Positions 56,916 to 64,000 of a stretch of DNA of 64,000 nt are shown piece by piece. Source of the DNA: Pseudosulfitobacter sp. DSM 107133 (lineage in GTDB: Bacteria; Pseudomonadota; Alphaproteobacteria; Rhodobacterales; Rhodobacteraceae); contig NZ_CP085154.1 of assembly GCF_022788695.1 (NCBI RefSeq), forward strand, positions 1,922,001-1,986,000. Reading direction: 5' to 3'. A program made the position numbers and the translations under genes. How positions within the stretch are numbered: position 1 is the stretch's first letter; each line of letters opens with the position of its first letter. The notes beneath the pieces were generated by a model. That model was not told the origin of the DNA. It did not search any database and saw only the letters and a program-made list of their open reading frames with translations.

Positions 56916-57241
56916 CCGACCTTTTCACAGAGGACGAGGTCATCCTGACCGTCACCCGCCTGACCCGGCAGCAGCTCGGCAGGTATGTCGAGGCCGACCT
57001 CGTGCGTCCACATAGCGCTGAACAAGGCATGTTCTTTCGCAAGGTCGACATCGCGCGTCTGGAACTGCTTTGTGATCTGACCCAGGACCTCGACCTTGAC
57101 GAGGGCACCGTCGGCATCGTGATTTCGCTCGTTGACCAGCTGCATGGCGCACGACGGGAACTGGTGATGCTGACCGAAGTGATCCAGACATTGCCAACCG
57201 ACCTGCGCAGCCGCATCGGCGCCGCGCTGCAACGGATCTGA
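56912..57241 (+). CDS. cbpM: Chaperone modulator CbpM
   Basis: 109 aa from the ATG at 56912 (ATGA overlap with the dnaJ-like gene). A MerR-like winged helix (LTRQQLGRYVEADLVRPHSA) followed by a helical region matches CbpM, which binds the J domain of CbpA and blocks it. The cbpA-cbpM pairing confirms the assignment. Confidence 0.88.
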   Translation: MTDLFTEDEVILTVTRLTRQQLGRYVEADLVRPHSAEQGMFFRKVDIARLELLCDLTQDLDLDEGTVGIVISLVDQLHGARRELVMLTEVIQTLPTDLRSRIGAALQRI

Positions 57242-57245
57242 GCAG

Positions 57246-59162
57246 ATGAACTTCAAGACAACACCCTCGTCACGACACGTTGGCTGTCTATCGGATGTTC
57301 TCAAGGTCGCCTTATTGACTATGGCCGCGGTCGGCCTCGCGGCGGGCCTTGGTCTCTGGGCCGCCGATCAGACCGCGCTTGCCACAGCGGCGTGGGTGGC
57401 GGGCGTCCTGCCGGTTCTGGCGGCGCTGTGCATCGAGATCGTCCGCAGCCTTTTGAAGGGCGAGGTCGGGCTTGATATCGTTGCAGCCCTGTCGATGGCG
57501 GCGGCGCTTCTGGTCGGTGAAGCGCTCGCTGCCGCCGTTGTCGCGCTGATGTATTCGGGCGGTACTTTTCTGGAAAGTTTTGCCGAGGGCCGCGCCCGGC
57601 GCGAGATGCGCGATTTGCTCTCTCGCGTGGCGCGCACGGCGACACGGCACCGGAACGGGCAGCTCGAGGAGATCCCACTGGACGCGATCGACGCGGGTGA
57701 CCTGCTGTTGATCCGGCAGGGAGAGGTCGCGCCGGTCGATGGCACGGTCGAGGCGATGCAGGCGATGCTGGACCAGTCGGCGCTGACCGGAGAGGCGCTG
57801 CCGGTGCGGCTCTCGCGCGGGATGGCGGTGATGAGCGGGTCGACCAATGCGGGCGCGGCGTTCGATCTGCGCGCGACCGCGCGGGCCGCCGACAGCACCT
57901 ACTCCGGGATCGTGCGTCTGGTGGAAACCGCACAGCGCTCGAAGGCTCCGATGGCGCGGCTGGCGGATCGCTACGCGCTGCTTTTTCTGGCCGTCACGGT
58001 CGCCCTGGCGGGCGCGGCCTGGTGGTTCACCGGCGATCCGATCCGGGCCGTCGCCGTTCTGGTTGTCGCCACGCCCTGTCCGTTGATCCTCGCTGTTCCT
58101 GTCGCTCTGGTGGCGGGCCTTTCGCGCGCTGCGCGCTTCGGAGTGCTGATCAAGGGCGCGAAGCCGTTGGAGGCGATGGCGCGCATCAAGACATTGATCG
58201 TGGACAAGACCGGCACGCTGACGGACGGGCGACCGGGGATCGTGTCGATCACGGGGACGGGGGCGCTGAGCGAGGACGAAGTTCTCTATTTCGCCGCCTC
58301 CCTCGATCAGGCGTCCCAGCATCCGGTGGCCCAAGCGGTCGTGGCCGCCGCCCGCGCGCGCGGGCAAACCCTGCCGGTCCCGACCGACGTGATCGAGACA
58401 GCGGGCGAAGGCGTTGCCGGCCGGGTGGGGGACCGCGATGTGCTGGTCGGCGGCACAGGCTTTGTCGCGGCGCAGACGGGGCCAGAGGCCCCCGGGGTGG
58501 AAGAACCTGGCGCTGTGATCGTGGCCGTCGCGGTTGATGGCCGGGCGGCGGGCCATCTTGTCATGGCAGATGCCCTGCGGCCCGGCATCCCTGCGCTGCT
58601 GCAGGCGTTACGCCGCAACGGGATCGACCGGATTGTGCTTGCAACGGGTGACCGCCACGATGTGGCAGAGGCCCTGACGCTTGGTTTGGGTCTTGATGGC
58701 GTCAAAGCTGATCTCACGCCGGACAGGAAGGTGCAAATCGTTGTTGATGCACGGAAAACCGGGCCTGTGATGATGGTTGGCGACGGCGTGAACGATGCAC
58801 CTGCTTTGGCAGCGGCGGATGTTGGCGTTGCCATGGGCGCACGCGGTGCTGCGGCTTCAGCCGAGGCGGCGGATGTCGTGTTGCTGGTCGATGATCTGGG
58901 GCGATTGCTTCCCGGTCTGATTATCGCGCGGGGCGCGCGCCGCATCGCGCTGCAAAGTGTGGCTGCGGGCATCGGCCTGTCGGTCGCGGGCATGATCGCG
59001 GCGGCATTGGGCTATCTGACGCCGGTTCAGGGCGCGGTGATGCAGGAGATCATCGACGTGGCCGTGATCCTGAATGCCTTGCGGGCGCTGCGGATTGACC
59101 CCGGGCGGCCTATGATTGAGGCCGACGAACGGGTGCGCCCAATGGAAAGGCGGGCAGCATGA
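57246..59162 (+). CDS. Heavy-metal-translocating P-type ATPase (P1B)
   Basis: 638 aa without an N-terminal metal-binding domain. Phosphorylation Asp is D320 in DKTGTLTDGRP; the metal site includes C278 in ATPCPLILAVPV; actuator TGEALPV near residue 181; the P1B-specific HP pair is in SQHPVAQA (359-360). GDGVNDAPALAAADVGVAMG is the hinge. The metal cannot be named from these residues alone. It follows cbpM by 4 bases and overlaps the MlaE-type gene by 4. Confidence 0.9.
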   Translation: MNFKTTPSSRHVGCLSDVLKVALLTMAAVGLAAGLGLWAADQTALATAAWVAGVLPVLAALCIEIVRSLLKGEVGLDIVAALSMAAALLVGEALAAAVVALMYSGGTFLESFAEGRARREMRDLLSRVARTATRHRNGQLEEIPLDAIDAGDLLLIRQGEVAPVDGTVEAMQAMLDQSALTGEALPVRLSRGMAVMSGSTNAGAAFDLRATARAADSTYSGIVRLVETAQRSKAPMARLADRYALLFLAVTVALAGAAWWFTGDPIRAVAVLVVATPCPLILAVPVALVAGLSRAARFGVLIKGAKPLEAMARIKTLIVDKTGTLTDGRPGIVSITGTGALSEDEVLYFAASLDQASQHPVAQAVVAAARARGQTLPVPTDVIETAGEGVAGRVGDRDVLVGGTGFVAAQTGPEAPGVEEPGAVIVAVAVDGRAAGHLVMADALRPGIPALLQALRRNGIDRIVLATGDRHDVAEALTLGLGLDGVKADLTPDRKVQIVVDARKTGPVMMVGDGVNDAPALAAADVGVAMGARGAAASAEAADVVLLVDDLGRLLPGLIIARGARRIALQSVAAGIGLSVAGMIAAALGYLTPVQGAVMQEIIDVAVILNALRALRIDPGRPMIEADERVRPMERRAA

Positions 59163-60289
59163 ACACGACCCTCGCCGCAGCCGGGACATTCGTCGCCACC
59201 CGCACCGGTCCCAAGCTGATTGTCACGGGCGCTTTGCATATCGACACTGTCGCCGCTATCGACCGCAGCGGGCTGTTCAATCAGGCCCGCGAGGCGACGA
59301 TGATCGACCTCGGCGGCCTGACCCGCATGGACACCGCCGGCGCGTGGCTTGTGGTTGATCTGCAATCGCGCCTGAGTACGGCGGGGCGCACTCCCACCCT
59401 CGAAGGCGCGAGCGAGGCGCAGGCGCAGCTGATTGAAACCGTCCGCCACAGCATGCCGCCCGCCGACACGGTAGAAGTGCTGCGACCATCGCTGGCCGAT
59501 CGCCTCGAGATCCTCGGGCGGACGGTCGTGGGCGGCGCGCGCAAGGCGGTTGCGCTGGTCTCGTTCCTCGGCCAGGTCGTTGCGACCCTCGCGGGGATCG
59601 TGATCCATCCAGGCCGCCTGCGTCTGACGTCGCTGGTGCATCATTGTCAGGAAGTCGGGCTGAATGCCGTGCCCATCGTTGCGCTGATGGCGTTTCTGAT
59701 CGGCGTCGTGCTGGCGTTTCAGGGGGCCACGCAGCTGCGCCAGTTCGGGGCGGAGGTGTTTGTCGTCGATCTGATCGCGATTTCCGTGCTGCGCGAACTG
59801 GGCATTCTGCTGACCGCAATCATTGTGGCAGGGCGGTCCGGGTCAGCCTTTACCGCCGCCATCGGATCGATGAAAATGCGCGAGGAGATTGATGCGATGC
59901 GCACCATCGGGCTGGACCCGGTGACGATCCTCGTGGTGCCGCGCGTGCTGGCGCTGATGTTTATGCTGCCCGCGCTTGGCTTCATCGCCGATATCGCCGG
60001 GCTGGTCGGCGGCGCGGTGATGTCGTGGATCGACTTGGGAGTCTCGCCTGCCGTTTTCCAGTCGCGGCTGGTCAGCAACACGGACGTCTGGCACTTTGGC
60101 GTCGGCATGATCAAGGCGCCCTTCTTTGCGCTGATCATCGGGATCATCGGCTGCTTCGAGGGTCTGCGCGTCGGCGGCGACGCGGAATCGCTGGGCCGGC
60201 TGACCTCTACTTCCGTCGTGCTGTCGATTTTCATGGTCATCGTCGCGGACGCCATGTTCTCCATCTTCTTTGCCATCGTGGGGGTGTGA
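59159..60289 (+). CDS. MlaE-family ABC permease with N-terminal STAS domain
   Basis: 376 aa. Residues 1-110 form a STAS-like domain (MIDLGGLTRMDTAGAWLVVD), which in E. coli is the separate MlaB protein. The rest is an MlaE permease with about five membrane segments (VPIVALMAFLIGVVLAFQGA; ILLTAIIVAGRSGSAFTAAI). It would form a phospholipid- or lipid-trafficking complex in the inner membrane with the next genes. The end overlaps the ATPase start (TGATG). Confidence 0.88.
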   Translation: MNTTLAAAGTFVATRTGPKLIVTGALHIDTVAAIDRSGLFNQAREATMIDLGGLTRMDTAGAWLVVDLQSRLSTAGRTPTLEGASEAQAQLIETVRHSMPPADTVEVLRPSLADRLEILGRTVVGGARKAVALVSFLGQVVATLAGIVIHPGRLRLTSLVHHCQEVGLNAVPIVALMAFLIGVVLAFQGATQLRQFGAEVFVVDLIAISVLRELGILLTAIIVAGRSGSAFTAAIGSMKMREEIDAMRTIGLDPVTILVVPRVLALMFMLPALGFIADIAGLVGGAVMSWIDLGVSPAVFQSRLVSNTDVWHFGVGMIKAPFFALIIGIIGCFEGLRVGGDAESLGRLTSTSVVLSIFMVIVADAMFSIFFAIVGV

Positions 60290-61074
60290 TGACTGATACC
60301 GCCGACAACCACATCATCCGCGTGCAGGGGCTCGTCACCCGTTTCGGCGCGCATACGGTTCACGACGGCCTCGACCTTGATGTGCGCAGGGGCGAGATTA
60401 TCGGGGTCGTGGGCGGCTCGGGCACCGGCAAGTCGGTGCTGTTGCGGGCTATCGTGGGACTGCTCAAGCCCGCCGCGGGCAAGATCGAGGTTTTCGGCCA
60501 AAGCGTGCGCGACACGCCCGACGCCGATTATCGCCGTCTGCGCCGCCGTTGGGGCGTGATGTTTCAGGACGGGGCGCTGTTTTCATCGCTGACCGTGCAG
60601 CAGAACGTCGAAGCCCCGATGCGCGAGCAGCTGGAGATGCCGCACGACCTGCGCGCCACGCTCGCGGGCATCAAGGTGCGCATGGTGGGCCTGCCGGAAA
60701 ACGCGCTTGCCAACTACCCCGCCGAGCTGTCGGGTGGCATGCGCAAGCGGGCGGGGTTTGCACGCGCCATCGCATTGGATCCCGAAATCGTCTTTCTGGA
60801 TGAGCCGACCGCCGGTCTGGATCCGATCGGCGCGGCGGCATTCGATATCCTCATCAAGCAGTTGCAGGCGGCGCTTGGCCTGACCGTCTTTCTCGTCACC
60901 CACGACCTCGACAGCCTTTATGCCATCTGCGACCGCGTCGCCGTGCTGGCCGACAAGCGCGTGCTGGCGGTGGGATCGCTTGAGGACATGCTGGCGGTCG
61001 ATCACCCTTGGGTGCAGGAGTATTTCCACGGCCCCCGCGCGCGGGCAGCGCAGGCCACGGCAGGTGCAAACTGA
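60289..61074 (+). CDS. Lipid-transport ABC ATPase (MlaF-type)
   Basis: 261 aa. Walker A GGSGTGKS (residues 42-49), signature ELSGGMRKRAGFARAI, Walker B EIVFLDEPTAGLDPIG and a switch His in FLVTHDLDSLY. The MRKR-type signature loop is characteristic of Mla/Ttg2 transporters. ATG at 60289 overlaps the permease stop; the stop overlaps the next gene by TGATG. Confidence 0.9.
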   Translation: MTDTADNHIIRVQGLVTRFGAHTVHDGLDLDVRRGEIIGVVGGSGTGKSVLLRAIVGLLKPAAGKIEVFGQSVRDTPDADYRRLRRRWGVMFQDGALFSSLTVQQNVEAPMREQLEMPHDLRATLAGIKVRMVGLPENALANYPAELSGGMRKRAGFARAIALDPEIVFLDEPTAGLDPIGAAAFDILIKQLQAALGLTVFLVTHDLDSLYAICDRVAVLADKRVLAVGSLEDMLAVDHPWVQEYFHGPRARAAQATAGAN

Positions 61075-62789
61075 TGGAGACCCGTGCCAACTTCATCCTG
61101 ATTGGTGCCTTCACACTGGCCGCCATCCTCGGCACACTGGGGTTCTTCATCTGGCTCGCCAGCGTTCAGGTCGACCGGCAGTACATCACCTACGGTATCC
61201 TGTTCGAGGATGTATCGGGGCTGGACCCCTCGGGAGATGTGTTGTTCAACGGCATCTCGGTCGGCAATGTCATCGACCTCGCCATCTACGAAGAGGACGC
61301 GTCCAAGGTCTTTGCGACGGTCGAGATCGACAGCAGCACGCCGGTGCGCAGCAATACGGTCGCGCAGGTCCAGTCGCAGGGCGTCACCGGCGTGGCCTAT
61401 ATTTCGCTCTCGGGCGGAACCCCGGGTGCGGCGTTGCTGACGGCAAAAGATGGGGCATTGCCGATGATCCGCTCCAAGCGGTCCACCGTTCAGGCCCTGG
61501 TTGAGGACGCACCCGATCTGCTGGCGCAGGCGACCGACCTGCTTGCCCAGTTTCAAGGGCTGACCAGCCCGGAAAACCAAGCGCTCGTGACGGGCATATT
61601 GCGCAATCTTGAAACATCCTCGGGGCGGCTGGATCAGGCGCTCAACGACTTTTCCGAGATCAGCGGTACTGTCCGCGAGGCCACGGCGCAAATCTCGATC
61701 TTCACCGGCAAACTGGACAGCATCAGCGCCTCTGTCCAGATCACGCTGGAACGGGCCGATGCGGCGTTGCTCTCTGCCCAGACCACGTTCGACACCGCCG
61801 ATACAACGCTGAAGGCCTCCGGCCTCGCGATCCGGAACGTCGAGGACACGTTCGATGCGGCGCAGATCCTGTTGCGCGATACGGTCCCGCCGATCCTCGA
61901 AAAGCTGTCCGAGGCTGTTTCACGCGCCGACACGGCTATTGCCGATCTCCAACAGCAGGGCGGCAGCGCGCTTGAAGGGTTCGGGGACACGGCAGGCCTG
62001 CTGAGCGCGCGGTTGACGGAGTTGGAGAAAACGCTTCGGGAAGCCGACACTGCCTTTGCCGCCGTGTCCGGGGCATCAACCAGTTTCGACGCGCTGGTGA
62101 CCGGGGAAGGGACCGCGATGGTCGCCGATGCCCGCGCCGTGCTGGCGAGCGCTCGGACAACGCTTGCTTCGCTCGAAAGCGTGGTTCAGGTCGATGTGCC
62201 CGCCGTAGTGACCGACATCCGCCGTGCCGTGACAACGGCAACAGAGGCGGTGGAGCGGGTTGCGGGGGATGTAACCGGTCTGACGGCGCGCTTGGATCCG
62301 ATGGCGGCGCAGACCGAAACGGCGCTGGCCTCCGCGACCGCGTTGATGCAGCGGGCGCAGGTCAGCCTTGATGGCATTGACAAAACGCTGAGCGGAACGG
62401 ACACGGCGTTGACGGCGGCCGAAACGGCATTCGATGCCGCGACCGGGCTGATGCAAACCGATCTCGCTCCGGTTCTGAGCGACATCCGCACCGCCTCGGA
62501 CAGGATCAGCGTCGCGGTCGAAGGCGTGGCCCGCGACGTGCCCGCAATTACCGCCGACTTGCGCGCGCTGATCGCGCGGGCGGATACCGTGGTGGGGCAG
62601 GTACAGGCGGCAGTTGCTGCCACGGCACCGGGCCTTGGCAATTTCGCCCAGACCGGCCTGCCAGAGCTGACCCGTCTGAGCGCAGAGGCGCGGGGCCTCG
62701 TCACGACCCTGAACAACCTCGTGCGGCGGATCGAGCGTGATCCGGCCCGTTTCCTGCTCGACAACCGCGTTCCTGAATATCGGAGATGA
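61074..62789 (+). CDS. MlaD/MCE-domain substrate-binding protein
   Basis: 571 aa. N-terminal membrane anchor (residues 6-28, NFILIGAFTLAAILGTLGFF), then an MCE domain (YGILFEDVSGLDPSGDVLFN), then a very long coiled-coil tail rich in Ala, Thr, Asp and Glu that could span the periplasm as a tunnel or bridge. Length is well above E. coli MlaD (183 aa), as in PqiB/LetB-like or Mce-type members with long helices. It carries lipid between membranes. Confidence 0.87.
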   Translation: METRANFILIGAFTLAAILGTLGFFIWLASVQVDRQYITYGILFEDVSGLDPSGDVLFNGISVGNVIDLAIYEEDASKVFATVEIDSSTPVRSNTVAQVQSQGVTGVAYISLSGGTPGAALLTAKDGALPMIRSKRSTVQALVEDAPDLLAQATDLLAQFQGLTSPENQALVTGILRNLETSSGRLDQALNDFSEISGTVREATAQISIFTGKLDSISASVQITLERADAALLSAQTTFDTADTTLKASGLAIRNVEDTFDAAQILLRDTVPPILEKLSEAVSRADTAIADLQQQGGSALEGFGDTAGLLSARLTELEKTLREADTAFAAVSGASTSFDALVTGEGTAMVADARAVLASARTTLASLESVVQVDVPAVVTDIRRAVTTATEAVERVAGDVTGLTARLDPMAAQTETALASATALMQRAQVSLDGIDKTLSGTDTALTAAETAFDAATGLMQTDLAPVLSDIRTASDRISVAVEGVARDVPAITADLRALIARADTVVGQVQAAVAATAPGLGNFAQTGLPELTRLSAEARGLVTTLNNLVRRIERDPARFLLDNRVPEYRR

Positions 62790-62793
62790 CACC

Positions 62794-63411
62794 ATGACAG
62801 CGAATATACTGACCCGACGCATCGCCCTGCTGGGCGCGACAAGCCTGCTTAGCGGGTGCGGCGCGCTGGGTTCGCTGAATACGGCCGCACAGCCATTGGA
62901 CACCTACGACCTGGCCCCCGCTGCCGGATCGACATCGGGACCGCGCAGTGCCGCCAAACTGCTGATCGCCCGACCGGAGGCCTCGGCGGCGCTGGCCACG
63001 GATCGCATCATGGTAAGGTCCGACGGCGCCACGATCACCTATCTGCCCGACGCCCGCTGGGCCGACGAGGCCCCGCTGGTGATGCAAGCACTGCTGGTGC
63101 GCAGCATCGCGGGGACGGGGCGGATCGGATATGTGGGGCGCAGTGAGGGCGGACCGGTGCCGGATGCCGCGTTGCTTGTGCGGATGGATGCTTTCGAGGT
63201 CGTCGTGGCACCCGGTGGTGAGGTTCGCGTACATGTCGAGATTGACCTGACCGTGGTGAACGACCGTGACCAGCGCGTGCTCGGCAGGCAAAGCTTCGCA
63301 CAAGTGGCAAATGCCACGAATGACAGCCCACCTGCCATCACCGCTGCATTTCAGGCTGCGCTGAACGTCCTTTTGCCCTCTGCCGCCGAATGGATCTTAC
63401 AAACTCTGTAA
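62794..63411 (+). CDS. ABC-transport auxiliary lipoprotein (PqiC/YmbA-like)
   Basis: 205 aa from the ATG at 62794. Lipoprotein signal: LLGATSLLSGC, with the lipidated Cys at residue 22. The mature part (YDLAPAAGSTSGPRSA, VPDAALLVRMDAFEVVVAPG) matches the PqiC/YmbA family, outer-membrane partners of MCE transport systems. It completes the operon started by the dnaJ-like gene. Confidence 0.85.
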   Translation: MTANILTRRIALLGATSLLSGCGALGSLNTAAQPLDTYDLAPAAGSTSGPRSAAKLLIARPEASAALATDRIMVRSDGATITYLPDARWADEAPLVMQALLVRSIAGTGRIGYVGRSEGGPVPDAALLVRMDAFEVVVAPGGEVRVHVEIDLTVVNDRDQRVLGRQSFAQVANATNDSPPAITAAFQAALNVLLPSAAEWILQTL

Positions 63412-63527
63412 GTCTTGCCCTCAGGCTCGGTGTTGTCCTGACAGTCGCATTCAATATCAAGTTAGCACTCTTCAGTGTTTCACTGCTCCCCTGGAACATT
63501 TTGTTCTTTGCAAACCGAATGATAGGG

Positions 63528-63675
63528 ACTGGACCTGTCACGGTTTGATGCCGCTCCCTTGATGGCGTTAATGCTGCAAAGGAGACGAGCTATGGGCACA
63601 GGAAGAGAGGATGAATTTCGCAAAGACGCGGTGCGCATTGCATTGGCCAGCGGGCTAACTCTGCGTCAGGTTCGA
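63528..63675 (+). mobile_element. IS3-family insertion sequence remnant (left end)
   Basis: TGGACCTGTCACGG near 63528 resembles the left end of roseobacter IS3-type elements, followed by the GTTTGATGCCGCTCCC leader and an AAAGGAG ribosome site right before orfA. Only the first 150 bases remain. The right end is not visible and the sequence after 63675 does not continue as a transposase. Confidence 0.5.
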
Positions 63676-63756
63676 ACGGAACCCTCTTTCTTTGGTGTCC
63701 CCAAGGCTCTTCTTCTATTGGATCATCATCCAGATGCAGTACGGTTTTCTGCGTAA
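63592..63756 (+). pseudogene. IS3-family transposase OrfA, N-terminal remnant
   Basis: MGTGREDEFRKDAVRIALASG then LTLRQV is the conserved start of IS3 OrfA (which has a helix-turn-helix of about 100 aa). After about 27 codons the match stops and the frame runs through unrelated codons to a TAA. It is too short to function. Confidence 0.7.
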
Positions 63757-63915
63757 GATATTGGCAAATCTATATTCTTCCTGCATGTGCGCGCAGCAGC
63801 GAAAAAGCTGCCCCACTCGCGTCAGGTGTGGCTCACGACACCGCGAACTGTCGATTAAGGCGCGTGTCGGCGGGGATATGCTGACCTTACCGGATACAGT
63901 GCACAAACAATGCGT

Positions 63916-64000
63916 TCATCTTGCCGAATAGGTGACCTTTCCGTCGCAAATCGTCACCTGCGCCGAGGCATCCGTGATCTGTGCAGGGGCCAGCGTGGTT
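63916..64000 (-). CDS. C-terminal end of an unidentified gene (runs off the window)
   Basis: The last 27 codons on the minus strand read TTLAPAQITDASAQVTICDG then KVTYSAR, stop. The V-T-I-C-D-G-K-V-T-Y ending resembles C-termini of amidohydrolase-type proteins, where a VDGxVVY strand is common, but this is a weak pattern. The 160 bases between it and the IS remnant hold nothing I can identify. Confidence 0.4.
   Translation of the reverse strand, partial: TTLAPAQITDASAQVTICDGKVTYSAR

Overview
The window is chromosomal DNA of an alphaproteobacterium, almost certainly a Rhodobacteraceae (Roseobacter-group) member. The indicators are a split (two-piece) tmRNA whose tag reads ANDNRAPMAVAA, an acuI-type acrylyl-CoA reductase, the trgA-trgB-cysK cluster known from Rhodobacter sphaeroides, DUF4169 and ribbon-helix-helix small proteins beside fumC, a Hint-domain protein, and a GC-rich sequence with many ATGA and TGATG gene overlaps.

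Bases 1-30.4 kb are ordinary core genome. In order they hold the 3' end of an RNase E-like gene, a Hint-domain protein, a SulP-type transporter without STAS domain, an MFS transporter, TusA, CcdA, an esterase-like protein coupled to a cytochrome P450, class I fructose-bisphosphate aldolase, fumarase, a Nudix hydrolase, an SspB-like ClpXP adaptor, ChrA, ssrA, DinB-like, AcuI, HIT, a BCCT transporter, a PLP enzyme, photolyase, a cyclopropane synthase, trgAB-cysK, a large MscS-type channel, an AlaX-type editing protein and tRNA-Ser(GGA).

Bases 30.4-33.0 kb, directly behind tRNA-Ser, are debris: the C-terminal part of a phage capsid gene, a 20-codon stub of a decoration gene, a likely tape-measure fragment, an aldehyde dehydrogenase fragment and a valyl-tRNA synthetase fragment, the last two joined in frame on the other strand. 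A LysR-controlled set follows (33.0-35.7 kb): AhpD-like, NTF2-like and FMN-binding proteins.

Bases 36-63.4 kb form a low-oxygen energy island. It holds a Crp/Fnr-family regulator, a complete arginine deiminase operon with a YfcC-type carrier, a phaC-fabI-(maoC::pta)-ackA operon, an N-ATPase operon (beta, epsilon, Q, R, a, c, b, alpha, gamma), a cupin gene, and one tightly packed operon of dnaJ-like, cbpM, P1B-type ATPase and an Mla-type lipid ABC transporter. Four near-identical FNR-type boxes (YTGATCTGKRTCAG) lie upstream of these transcription units, so they probably form one anaerobic regulon. The arginine deiminase and acyl-phosphate/kinase branches would make ATP by substrate-level phosphorylation. 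The pha/fabI/pta/ack genes could also dispose of reducing power by making butyrate from polyhydroxybutyrate precursors; this is inference. The N-ATPase would spend ATP on ion pumping, but its alpha gene has an in-frame TAA and its beta and epsilon genes are fused by an apparent one-base shift, so in this strain it may be decaying. The window ends with an IS3-type transposase remnant and the last codons of an unidentified minus-strand gene.
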